A stretch of 64,000 bases of DNA from Bacteroides intestinalis (GTDB lineage Bacteria > Bacteroidota > Bacteroidia > Bacteroidales > Bacteroidaceae): assembly GCF_003464595.1 (NCBI RefSeq), contig NZ_QRZF01000016.1:1-64000 (forward strand). Reading direction: 5' to 3'. Within the stretch, counting starts at the first letter, position 1. The number at the start of each line of letters is the position of its first letter. The notes below the pieces were generated by a model that worked only from the letters and a program-made list of their open reading frames with translations, did not search any database and was not told the origin of the DNA. Shown one piece after another: positions 36,373 to 45,200 of this stretch. The translations under genes were made by a program, and so were the position numbers.

Positions 36373-37238
36373 AAGACAGAGTACGTAAGCCCGAATGGCT
36401 CAAGATAAGCATTGGAGCCAACGAACGTTATACAGAAACCAAACGTATCGTTGACTCCCACTGCCTGCACACCATTTGCAGCAGTGGACGTTGCCCCAAT
36501 ATGGGCGAATGCTGGGGAAAAGGAACCGCCACCTTCATGATAGGAGGTGATATCTGTACCCGTTGCTGTAAATTTTGTAACACACAAACAGGCAGACCTT
36601 TGCCATTGGATCCGAATGAGCCCACTCATGTGGCTGAATCCGTGGCATTGATGAAGCTATCTCATGCAGTAATCACTTCCGTGGACCGGGACGATTTACC
36701 TGATCTCGGAGCCGCACATTGGGCACGTACCATTCGGGAAATCAAACGCCTCAACCCGGAGACGACGGTAGAAGTACTAATCCCCGATTTCCAAGGAAGA
36801 AAAGAATTGGTAGCCCAAGTTATTGAAGCACGACCGGAAATCATCTCCCACAACATGGAGACTGTAAAGCGCATCAGTCCCCTGGTTCGCAGTGCTGCCC
36901 GTTATGAAACAAGTCTGGAAGTTATACGCCAGGTAGCTGCAAGCGGAACAACTGCTAAATCGGGTATTATGGTAGGACTGGGAGAGACACCGGAAGAAGT
37001 GGAAGAGTTGATGGATGACTTGCGCCAGACGGGCTGCCAGATACTGACTATCGGCCAATACCTGCAACCCTCGCATAAGCATTATCCTGTGGCAGAATAC
37101 GTTACTCCTGCACAATTCGTTTCGTATAAAGAGAAAGGACTTGCTAAAGGTTTCGACCAGGTGGAGAGTGCACCGCTGGTGCGTTCTTCTTATCATGCCG
37201 AGAAACAAATTCGGTTCTATAAAAAAGAAACAGAATAA
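36369..37238 (+). CDS. lipA: Lipoyl synthase
   Basis: 289 residues. It inserts two sulfur atoms into octanoylated lipoyl-dependent proteins using SAM and an auxiliary 4Fe-4S cluster. The auxiliary cluster motif Cys37-x4-Cys42-x5-Cys48 (CSSGRCPNMGEC) and the radical SAM motif Cys63-x3-Cys67-x2-Cys70 (CTRCCKFC) are present; an extra Cys66 stands where Arg is common. Ends with the family C-terminal Ser region VESAPLVRSSYHAEKQ. Coupled to the DPP IV gene by the ATGA overlap. Cytoplasmic. Confidence 0.97.
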   Translation: MKDRVRKPEWLKISIGANERYTETKRIVDSHCLHTICSSGRCPNMGECWGKGTATFMIGGDICTRCCKFCNTQTGRPLPLDPNEPTHVAESVALMKLSHAVITSVDRDDLPDLGAAHWARTIREIKRLNPETTVEVLIPDFQGRKELVAQVIEARPEIISHNMETVKRISPLVRSAARYETSLEVIRQVAASGTTAKSGIMVGLGETPEEVEELMDDLRQTGCQILTIGQYLQPSHKHYPVAEYVTPAQFVSYKEKGLAKGFDQVESAPLVRSSYHAEKQIRFYKKETE

Positions 37239-37295
37239 AAACCAATTGCTCTACTTATTTGTTATGTATGAAGTAACGGCAAAATAAAGTTAGCA

Positions 37296-38414
37296 ATGTC
37301 TAAAAAAGGAGTTCTATCATCAAAGTTTAACATGTCTTTGGGATTCATCCCTGTTATCGTATCCATTGTATTATGCGAATTTACGACTCAGGACATTTCC
37401 ATCTACATCGGTGCAGGTGTTGGAGTCCTCTATAGCCTATATACAATATGGGGTAAAGGGGCCAAGATTCCAAACTTTCTGCTTTACTGTACTACAGGAA
37501 TGCTCCTGCTATTAACTTTTACGACCCTATTATTTGGCGATTGCAGTTCGCATGAAATGCTACCACTGACATTGGAAATCAGTGCTCTGATACCGATAGT
37601 TGTCATCTTCCTGAATAGAAAAAGATTTCTCGCCCACCAGATTTCCCAATCAAAAAAATGTAGCAAACAACTTTTTGCACAAGGGGCAGAATCCGCTATT
37701 GTCTCTACAAGGGTAACCATAATCATTGCCTTCCTTCATTTCTTTGCCATTTTCATCGCAATTCTACTACCAGGCCCCTTGAGCGAAACATCCCGTAATG
37801 TCTTGTTCCGCTATTGCCCACCTGCTGTATTCCTGTTAAGCATATTGTGCAACCAGTTTGGTATTCTGTACTTCAATATCATGATGAAGCATACAGCTTT
37901 TGTTCCTATAGTGAATACCAAAGGAGATGTAATAGGCAGAAGTCTGGCAGTGGATGCCATTAACCGGAAGAATGAATATATCAACCCGGTGATCCGTATC
38001 GCCGTTTCCCACAACGGCATGTTGTATCTCCGTCCGAGACCTCAGCGTTGTATGCTGGATGCCGGAAAAACAGATATACCCTTAGAATGTTATCTTTTAT
38101 ATGGAGAGACTTTGGAACAAGCCATTGTGCGACTTGTTAAACAATCGTTTCCGCAAGCTCCCATACAGGATTTGCAGTTCAACATCATGTATCATTTCGA
38201 GAATAAAGTGACTAACCGCCTGATTTATCTTTTCCTTATTGAAATAGAAGACGAGAATCTTTTGCGGGACAAACAAACCAGAGATGGAAAGCTCTGGACC
38301 TTCCAGCAAATAGAACACAATTTAGACAAGAACTTTTTCAGTTGTTGCTTCGAGAACGAATACGAACACCTGAAAGATGTTATTTATACAAGAGAAAAAT
38401 ACAAGGAATTTTAG
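37296..38414 (+). CDS. Membrane protein with NUDIX-like cytoplasmic domain
   Basis: 372 residues. About six transmembrane segments occupy 11-195. From about 200 a soluble domain has NUDIX-like features: an initial strand VNTKGDVIGRSLAV, a second strand IRIAVSHNGMLYLRPRP, and a region IPLECYLLYGETLEQAIVRLVKQSF where a NUDIX box (GxxxExxxxRExxEExGU) would lie. The box is degenerate: GETLEQAIVRLVKQSF keeps Gly and an E, but the REUxEExGU glutamates that bind Mg are largely missing. It may bind rather than hydrolyse nucleotide conjugates. Its last 35 bp overlap the convergent methyltransferase gene. Family not named by me. Confidence 0.7.
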   Translation: MSKKGVLSSKFNMSLGFIPVIVSIVLCEFTTQDISIYIGAGVGVLYSLYTIWGKGAKIPNFLLYCTTGMLLLLTFTTLLFGDCSSHEMLPLTLEISALIPIVVIFLNRKRFLAHQISQSKKCSKQLFAQGAESAIVSTRVTIIIAFLHFFAIFIAILLPGPLSETSRNVLFRYCPPAVFLLSILCNQFGILYFNIMMKHTAFVPIVNTKGDVIGRSLAVDAINRKNEYINPVIRIAVSHNGMLYLRPRPQRCMLDAGKTDIPLECYLLYGETLEQAIVRLVKQSFPQAPIQDLQFNIMYHFENKVTNRLIYLFLIEIEDENLLRDKQTRDGKLWTFQQIEHNLDKNFFSCCFENEYEHLKDVIYTREKYKEF

Positions 38415-39084
38415 AAAGATCAGGTACTTTGCCTTGCCACTCTTTCACGGTCTTGGTTTTGATATACTCTCCCTCACACGTAATATTTGCAGCAATACAG
38501 AGTTTGGTTTGCGGACGACAGTTACTCAGGATGTCTTCCACCATTTTATTATTGCGATAAGGAGTTTCAATGAAAAGTTGGGTTTGCTGTTCAGCATAGA
38601 CCCGTTGTTCCAAAGTCTTTAGTTTTTTAGCACGTTCGCTCGGTTCGATAGGAAGGTAACCATGAAAAGCAAAACTTTGTCCATTAAAGCCTGACCCCAT
38701 CACAGACATGATTATGGAAGAAGGTCCCACCAGAGGAACCACCTTTAAATTCTTTCGCTGTGCAATCGCCACCACATCTGCTCCCGGATCAGCCACAGCC
38801 GGACAACCGGCCTCAGAAATCACTCCCATAGACTGCCCTGCTACCAATGGTTTCAGGTAACCGGAAATATCTTCAGGCGAAGTATGTTTATTCAACGGAT
38901 AAAAAGTCAATGCATCAATATCTATTTCCCGATCCACTTTCTTCAGAAAACGACGTGCAGAGCGCACATCCTCCACGATGAAATGACGAATACCTAAAAT
39001 AATCTCCTTATTATAGGAAGGCAATACCGTTTCAATCGGTGTATCACCCAAAGTAACGGGCAAAAGATAAAGAGCAGTTTCCAC
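38380..39084 (-). CDS. RsmI-like SAM-dependent methyltransferase
   Basis: 234 residues, starting at GTG. Tetrapyrrole-methylase fold (PF00590): YLLPVTLGDTPIETVLP begins it, GVISEAGCPAVADPGADVV holds the GxPxxxDPG SAM loop, and PLVGPSSIIMSVMGSGFNGQSFAFHGYLP is the RsmI-type central segment. RsmI methylates C1402 of 16S rRNA 2'-O; this protein is shorter than RsmI (about 280) and is probably a paralogue. Heptanucleotide repeats abut the start. Overlaps the convergent gene by 35 bp at its end. Confidence 0.85.
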   Translation of the reverse strand: METALYLLPVTLGDTPIETVLPSYNKEIILGIRHFIVEDVRSARRFLKKVDREIDIDALTFYPLNKHTSPEDISGYLKPLVAGQSMGVISEAGCPAVADPGADVVAIAQRKNLKVVPLVGPSSIIMSVMGSGFNGQSFAFHGYLPIEPSERAKKLKTLEQRVYAEQQTQLFIETPYRNNKMVEDILSNCRPQTKLCIAANITCEGEYIKTKTVKEWQGKVPDLSKIPCIFLLYK

Positions 39085-39085
39085 G

Positions 39086-39141
39086 TTGATAAATGATTAA
39101 TTATTAGTGATAAGTGATAAAAAAGAAGTGATGAGTGATTA
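39086..39141 (-). repeat. Eight-unit heptanucleotide run joining fabI terminator to the GTG start
   Basis: On the minus strand the heptads TAATCAC, TCATCAC, TTCTTTT, TTATCAC, TTATCAC, TAATAAT, TAATCAT and TTATCAA run up to one base before the GTG. The first two are also the 3' arm of the fabI terminator stem. Confidence 0.7.
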
Positions 39142-39187
39142 ATTTCCCTACAACATCATGTTGCATAGTCACTAATCACTCATCACT
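39113..39187 (-). terminator. Terminator of fabI
   Basis: AGTGATGAGTGATTA (39127-39141) is perfectly complementary to TAATCACTCATCACT (39173-39187); the loop contains the smaller hairpin CAACATGATGTTG. On the minus strand TTCTTTTTT follows the stem. Confidence 0.85.
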
Positions 39188-39206
39188 AACCGTTAATCAT
39201 TATATA

Positions 39207-40064
39207 TTAACCGTATATAATGTTTCCATTCTCATCCATATATTCATCCAGTCCTTTTTCATAAGTAGCCATAGCACGCAAACTCATTCCGACGCTGGAG
39301 AAACCACCATCATGGAACAGGTTTTGCATAGTTACCTTACGAGTCAAGTCGGAGAACATTACGATACAATAGTCAGCACATTCGTCTGCCGATGCATTCC
39401 CCAATGGAGACATACGGTTGGCAAAGTCGAACAGCTTATCCATACCTTTCACACCGGAACCGGCAGTTGTCATCGTAGGAGACTGTGAAATGGTATTGAC
39501 ACGTACATTATGTTCGCGACCATAGATATAACCGAAACTACGTGCAATAGACTCTAACAATGCTTTTGCATCAGCCATATCATTGTATCCGTAGAAAGTA
39601 CGTTGCGCAGCCACATAGCTCAATGCAAGGATTGAACCATAATCGGCAATTGCATTCAGTTTCTTAGCTGCTTGTATCATCTTATGGAAAGATACGGCAG
39701 AAATATCAAGAGTCTTACCCAGCATATCATAATCCAGGTCATCATATGTGCGCTTCTTACGAACGTTCGGAGACATACCGATAGAGTGAAGTACAAAATC
39801 AATTGGACCGCCCAATACTTCCATGGAGCGTTTGAATACATTTTCCAAATCTTCTACGCTGGTTGCGTCAGCAGGGATAACTTCACACTGCAATTTATCT
39901 GCCAGTGCAGAAACTTCGCCCATGCGAACTGCTACCGGAGTGTTTGACAAGGTGATTGTTGCACCTTCTTCTACAGCTTTTTCAGCTACTTTCCAGGCAA
40001 TGGACTGCTCATTCAGAGCACCGAAAATAATGCCTCTTTTTCCTTTCAACAAATTGTAACTCAT
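39207..40064 (-). CDS. fabI: Enoyl-[acyl-carrier-protein] reductase
   Basis: 285 residues. NADH-dependent last step of the fatty-acid elongation cycle. The Rossmann turn GIIFGALNEQSIAWKVA (11-27) is that of FabI, which replaces the classical SDR GxxxGxG with GxxxxxSxA. The catalytic pair Tyr160-x6-Lys167 (YNDMADAK) and the SIG(M)S substrate-loop (HSIGMSP, 93-99) match. A consensus promoter overlapped by a long palindrome precedes it, and a strong terminator follows. Confidence 0.96.
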   Translation of the reverse strand: MSYNLLKGKRGIIFGALNEQSIAWKVAEKAVEEGATITLSNTPVAVRMGEVSALADKLQCEVIPADATSVEDLENVFKRSMEVLGGPIDFVLHSIGMSPNVRKKRTYDDLDYDMLGKTLDISAVSFHKMIQAAKKLNAIADYGSILALSYVAAQRTFYGYNDMADAKALLESIARSFGYIYGREHNVRVNTISQSPTMTTAGSGVKGMDKLFDFANRMSPLGNASADECADYCIVMFSDLTRKVTMQNLFHDGGFSSVGMSLRAMATYEKGLDEYMDENGNIIYG

Positions 40065-40180
40065 ACCTATAATATTAAAGTTTGCGAGATTTCAGCAGGC
40101 AAGCCAACAAGGTATTACTTTTGTGTACCCTTCCCCGTCGACTTGTATCTTATCACCTCGTTTACTGTTTTTTGAGGCCG

Positions 40181-40211
40181 CAAAGATAGTGCAAATTGAA
40201 CGCATAGCAAA
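40181..40211 (-). promoter_or_regulatory. Consensus promoter of fabI
   Basis: On the minus strand TTTG (40208-40211), a 19-bp spacer, then TATCTTTG (40181-40188). This is one of the two promoters in the window where both boxes and spacing match the consensus. Confidence 0.8.
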
Positions 40212-40235
40212 ATAAGCTCGCTTATTTTTGCTATG
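40203..40235. promoter_or_regulatory. Long palindrome covering the fabI -33 box
   Basis: CATAGCAAAATAAGC (40203-40217) and GCTTATTTTTGCTATG (40220-40235) are complementary with one extra A and a 2-bp centre. The fabI -33 TTTG lies inside, so a repressor bound here would block RNA polymerase. Confidence 0.6.
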
Positions 40236-40324
40236 CTGAAATGCCGCCTATCTTATTTAAAGATATGAACTTCCTGCATAAAAACCCCGAAAGTGTGCAA
40301 AGAAAAGGCCAAAACCACAAAAAA

Positions 40325-40379
40325 TCCACCTAAACCAACAAATTGTGCACATGGTTTCAGCTAAAGCCCGATACATTTG
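40325..40379 (+). promoter_or_regulatory. GH28 operon promoter with element shared with right-hand susC
   Basis: TACATTTG -7 box (40372-40379). Upstream, CCACC-TAAA (ending about 40334) and AACAaATNNTnCACAT (about 40337-40352) occur at the same distances, within 1 bp, as in the susC promoter at 53044-53098. Confidence 0.55.
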
Positions 40380-40450
40380 CAAACGGTAATTAAGAGGTTT
40401 TTTCATAATATTTATTTAAGGTTAGAATTAGGTTAACTTATTATTTCTTT

Positions 40451-40478
40451 CGCAAACCACTCGGGAGAGCCGTTTGCG
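40451..40478 (+). promoter_or_regulatory. Leader hairpin in GH28 transcript
   Basis: CGCAAAC (40451-40457) and GTTTGCG (40472-40478) form a 7-bp stem; CTC/GAG may extend it inside the loop. The stem ends directly on the GGGAGGA purine run that precedes the small open frame. Confidence 0.45.
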
Positions 40479-40492
40479 GGAGGATAATAAAA

Positions 40493-40552
40493 ATGAAGAG
40501 TTGGAAATTGAAGAAACCTGTTAATCCGCAACGAATAACTTATAAAGAATAA
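40493..40552 (+). CDS. Possible 19-residue leader peptide upstream of GH28
   Basis: ATG at 40493 lies 8 bp after GGGAGGA (40478-40484), the clearest Shine-Dalgarno-like run I noticed in the window. It would encode MKSWKLKKPVNPQRITYKE, a basic peptide, ending in TAA 26 bp before the GH28 ATG. It overlaps the 14-bp direct repeat. No homology is known to me; expression is speculative. Confidence 0.3.
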   Translation: MKSWKLKKPVNPQRITYKE

Positions 40553-40560
40553 CTTATAAC
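40533..40560 (+). repeat. 14-bp direct repeat before the GH28 start
   Basis: GAATAACTTATAAA (40533-40546) and GAATAACTTATAAC (40547-40560) abut. Each splits into two related heptads, giving a 4 x 7 nt pattern like that before the GH43 gene. Confidence 0.8.
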
Positions 40561-40578
40561 TAAAATATAGTATCACGG

Positions 40579-42183
40579 ATGAACACATTTGTCAAAAAAC
40601 TATTGGTGCTAACAGCGCTATCCCTTCCGTTATTACCTGTACAGAATACGGTAAACGCCCAAAACGGAAACTATATAGATGAAAGTATCTATGAGAATTT
40701 ACCTTTCGATATGCCGAAAGTAGAACAACCTGCTTTTCCGGATTATACAGTCAATATTATAGACTTTGGAGCAAAAGGAGATGGTATCGTATTGAATACC
40801 AAGGCCATCAACGATGCCATCAAGGCGGTAAATGCCAAAGGTGGTGGTAAGGTAGTCATCCCCGAAGGTTTATGGCTGACCGGTCCTATCGAATTGTTGA
40901 GCAATGTCAATCTGTATACGGAAATGAATGCTCTGATACTGTTTACTGATGATTTTGAAGCTTATCCTATTATTGAAACTTCTTTCGAAGGATTAAATAC
41001 ACGTCGTTGTCAATCTCCTATTTCCGCCTGGAATGCAGAAAACATAGCCATTACAGGAAATGGTGTATTCGATGGTTCAGGTGATAGCTGGCGCCCGGTA
41101 AAGAAGGGTAAACTAACTTCCAGTCAATGGAATAGCCTGGTTAGTTCGGGTGGAGTAGTCGATGAAGCAGGTAGTATCTGGTACCCTACTGCAGGTGCAC
41201 TGAAAGGCGCTATGGCTACCAAGGACTTCAATAATCCCGAAGGCATTGAAACGGATGAAGAATGGAATGAAATCCGTCCATGGTTGCGTCCGGTATTACT
41301 GAATATCGTTAAGAGTAAAAAGGTGTTACTAGAAGGGGTTACCTTCAAAAACTCCCCCAGCTGGTGTCTGCATCCGCTATCCTGCGAACATATCACCATC
41401 CATAATGTGAAAGTATTCAATCCCTGGTATTCTCAGAACGGAGATGCGCTGGACTTGGAATCATGCAAGAATGCATTGATCATCAACAATATCTTTGATG
41501 CCGGTGACGATGCTATTTGTATCAAGTCGGGAAAAGACGAAGACGGTCGCAAACGTGGCGAGCCTTGCCAGAATGTGATTGTTAAGAATAATACCGTATT
41601 GCATGGTCACGGTGGTTTCGTCGTAGGAAGTGAAATGTCCGGTGGTGTAAAGAATGTCTATGTAACTGACTGTACATTCCTCGGCACAGATGTAGGTTTG
41701 CGTTTCAAGAGTACTCGCGGACGCGGTGGTGTAGTGGAAGGCATTTACATCCACAATATCAATATGATTGACATTCCTCACGAAGCACTGCTGTTCGACC
41801 TTTTCTATGGCGGTAAAGGTGCGGGAGAAGAATCGGAAGAGGATCTGGAAGGAAGAATGAAATCATCTATTCCGGCTGTTACAGAGGAGACTCCTGCTTT
41901 CCGTGATATTCACATTACGAATGTCACCTGTAAAGGTGCCGGACGTGCCATGTTCTTCAATGGTCTGCCCGAAATGCCTATCCGCAATGTACATGTAAAA
42001 GACGTTGTAGTTACAGATGCCAAACAAGGTATCGTCATCAGTCAGGCTGAAAATATATCTATCGAAAATGTAAAGATAGAGACTAAAGGTACACCCTTGC
42101 AGGTACAGAAAGCCAAAGGCCTGAAAGTAAACGGAAAGACATACAATAACTCTGCGGCTAAAGCTCTGAATATAGATTTATAA
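40579..42183 (+). CDS. Polygalacturonase-type enzyme, glycoside hydrolase family 28
   Basis: 534 residues with a signal peptide (MNTFVKKLLVLTALSLPLLPVQNTVNA). GH28 beta-helix opening IIDFGAKGDGIVLNTKAINDAI (near 60-80) precedes the catalytic set: NGD (Asn287-Asp289), DD (Asp310-Asp311), GHG (His344) and RFK (Arg375, Lys377), the equivalents of NTD, DD, GHG and RIK. It hydrolyses alpha-galacturonic-acid linkages by inversion; an exo-acting or decorated-pectin enzyme is suggested by the long N-terminal insertions and exo-enzyme neighbours. First gene of the GH28-GH78-DUF4861-GH43 operon; the GH78 gene follows by 20 bp. Confidence 0.93.
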   Translation: MNTFVKKLLVLTALSLPLLPVQNTVNAQNGNYIDESIYENLPFDMPKVEQPAFPDYTVNIIDFGAKGDGIVLNTKAINDAIKAVNAKGGGKVVIPEGLWLTGPIELLSNVNLYTEMNALILFTDDFEAYPIIETSFEGLNTRRCQSPISAWNAENIAITGNGVFDGSGDSWRPVKKGKLTSSQWNSLVSSGGVVDEAGSIWYPTAGALKGAMATKDFNNPEGIETDEEWNEIRPWLRPVLLNIVKSKKVLLEGVTFKNSPSWCLHPLSCEHITIHNVKVFNPWYSQNGDALDLESCKNALIINNIFDAGDDAICIKSGKDEDGRKRGEPCQNVIVKNNTVLHGHGGFVVGSEMSGGVKNVYVTDCTFLGTDVGLRFKSTRGRGGVVEGIYIHNINMIDIPHEALLFDLFYGGKGAGEESEEDLEGRMKSSIPAVTEETPAFRDIHITNVTCKGAGRAMFFNGLPEMPIRNVHVKDVVVTDAKQGIVISQAENISIENVKIETKGTPLQVQKAKGLKVNGKTYNNSAAKALNIDL

Positions 42184-42203
42184 CCAGGTATGTATAATAC
42201 CGT

Positions 42204-45200
42204 ATGAAAAAGAAAGTAATCATACTAGTCGCTCTGTGCTGTCTGTTTATCCAAGCAGCACAGGGCGATACTCTTTTCATAACGGACCTTCGCACGGAGC
42301 AACTTACTAATCCTTTAGGTCTGGACACCCCACAGCCCCGTTTCAGCTGGCGTATCGGGAGTGAGAAACGCAACATAATACAGACAACCTATCGTTTGCT
42401 GGTTGCATCTTCTCCAGAACTCCTGAACGAGAATCAGGCGGATGTGTGGGATACGGGAGAAGTATGTTCTGACACATCCATCTGGATAAACTACCAGGGA
42501 CTTCCCCTGCAACCCAACAAACGCTACTACTGGAAAGTATGGGTAAAAACCAACACCGATGAGAGTACCTGGAGCGAAACTGCATTCTGGGGAATGGGGT
42601 TGATGGGAGAAACCCATTGGAAAGGACGCTGGATAGGCGTTGACCGTCCTATGTCCTGGGATAGTGAAACGATGTTTTCACGCCTGTCCGCCCGGTACGT
42701 ACGCAAAGAATTCAAACTCAATAAAACAATAAAGGAAGCGACCCTGCACATCAGTGGGTTAGGAGTTTACGAATGCCTCATCAATGGAAAACGAGTGGGT
42801 GACCTGGCACTGGCACCCGCCCCCACAGATTACCGGAAGACCGTATTTTATAACAGCTATGATGTAACGGATCTACTCCGTTCCGAAGCTGACAATGCCA
42901 TAGGTATCACTCTGGGCAATGGTCGTTATCACTTTATGCGCCAACATTACCGCACATACAAAATCCAGAATTTCGGTTATCCCAAAGTGCGGATGAACCT
43001 GATAGTGGAATATACAGACGGCAGCAGGCAAACAGTCGATACGAATACGGACTGGAAACTGACAGCCGATGGCCCTATCCTCAGCAACAACGAATTTGAT
43101 GGTGAAGAATATGATGCACGTAAAGAATTGGGCAGATGGTCTGAGCCCGGTTATGATGATAGCCGCTGGATGCAAGCAGAGCGTGTTTCTATTCCTTCCG
43201 GTTATCCCAAAGGACAAATGATGCCAGGCATCAAGGTAGTAGAAAGAATCCATCCTGAAACCATCCGCAAATCTGCCAAAGGATATATCCTCGACATGGG
43301 ACAAAACATGGTAGGCTGGGTACGCATTCAGGTCAAAGGACAAGCCGGTGACTCTGTACGTCTGCGCTTTGCAGAAACCTTGCAGGAGAACGGTGAACTC
43401 TATACCGCCAATTTACGGGATGCTCAAGCAACCGACCTTTATATTTTAAAAGGCGAAGGAACCGAAGAATGGGCTCCCCGCTTTGTTTATCATGGCTTCC
43501 GGTATGTGGAAGTCAGCGAATTTCCGAGTACTCCTACCCTTACCAATTTCGTGGGGGAAGTAGTGAATGATGATATGCCCCTTACCGGAACATTCGAATG
43601 TGACAATCCTGTTCTGAACCAACTGGTGAAAAATGCTTTCTGGGGAATCCGTGGTAATTACAAAGGGATGCCACTCGACTGCCCCCAACGGGATGAACGC
43701 CAACCCTGGTTGGGCGACCGTACCACCGGAGCATTAGGAGAAAGCTTCCTGATGGAAAACGGACCGTTATATGCCAAATGGATGGATGATATCCGCGATG
43801 CACAGCGAATAGACGGATGTATCCCCGATGTGGTTCCGGCATACTATTACTACTATACGGATAACGTAACCTGGCCATCAGCTTTCATACTGATCAGTAA
43901 TATGTTGTATGAACAATACGGAAATACGGAACCTATCTGCAAGCACTATCCCGGTATGAAGTTATGGATGGACCATATACGTACGGAATTTATGGATCAA
44001 TCGTATATCATCACCCGTGATCGTTACGGAGACTGGTGTCTTCCTCCCGAAGCTCCCGAACTGATTCACTCCAAAGATCCGGCACGCATCACTGACGGAA
44101 AATTAATAGCTACCGCTTATTATTACAAGTTGCTGCAATACATGATAAAGTTTGCACAGTTACAGCTGGACATGCCTTGCAGGGATGATAGATCCGAAGC
44201 ATTGCATCGTCAACAGTTAGAACAAGATATCCGGGGATATCAGACACTGGCAGAGAAAGTAAAAGAAGGTTTTAACAAGACTTTCTGGAACAGTGAGAAG
44301 CGATATTATAGCAATAACACCGTAACAGCCAATCTGCTCCCATTGGCATTCGACATGATACCGGATGCGGAAAGAGAAACTGTGACCCGGCAGATCATTC
44401 ACAAAACAGTCAATTATTACAACGCCACCATTCAATGCGGGGTCATCGGCGTGCAATGGTTGATGAGGGAACTTGTAAGAATGGGACGCACAGATGTGGC
44501 ATACGTTCTGGCTACCCATACTCAATACCCCGGATGGGGATATATGGTTGCCAACGGAGCCACCACTATCTGGGAACTGTGGAATGGGAATACAGCCGAC
44601 CCGGCCATGAACAGTGGTAATCACGTCATGTTGTTGGGTGACTTACTTCCTTACTGTTATCAACATCTGGCTGGTATCCGGAGTGCTGCTCCCGGTTTTA
44701 AAGAAATAGATATGAAGCCTGCCTTTGAACAGGAAGAAGTGGGGTATGTTCGCGCTTCCCATATCACGTCTTACGGGAAAGTAATCAGTAACTGGTCGCA
44801 AACAGATACTGGATTTTCCTGGGAAATCAGTGTGCCAGCTAATAGTACAGCCACAATCTGGCTACCCAATGAAGATACGAAAGCCATAAAAGAAAACAAT
44901 AAATCCCTGAAACAAGCCGAAGGATTGCAAGTGCTCCGCCAAGAAAACGGATATACTGTTTGTAAGATAGGTTCAGGAAACTACAATTTCCTGATAGAGA
45001 AAAACATCTCATACGGAAAAGGGAGAAAAGGGATTCTTGAAGATGCATTTATCTGCCGGAAACCACCTTTCCCCGAAAGTCACGCCGCAACAATAGTAGA
45101 AGGACGACACGGGATAGTAGCAGCCTGGTTTGGCGGAACAAAAGAGAAAAACCCCGATTGCTGCATTTGGGTGAGTCGCAAGACCCGGACAGGATGGACG

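Larger units (their letters stand above)
40236..40578. other. Long leader region of the GH28 operon
   Basis: A 340-bp gap. In order: about 85 bp with no recognised content, the GH28 promoter (40325-40379), a CGCAAAC/GTTTGCG hairpin (40451-40478), a GGGAGGA followed by a 19-codon open frame (40493-40552), and a 14-bp direct repeat (40533-40560). The transcript would carry about 190 nt of 5' leader. Confidence 0.6.

Noticed and set aside
36369..37238. Extra cysteine in the lipA radical SAM motif as a defect
   Set aside because: The C-x3-C-x2-C spacing is intact; the additional Cys replaces a non-ligand residue.
37296..38414. A canonical NUDIX hydrolase
   Set aside because: The conserved Mg-binding glutamates of the NUDIX box are mostly absent.
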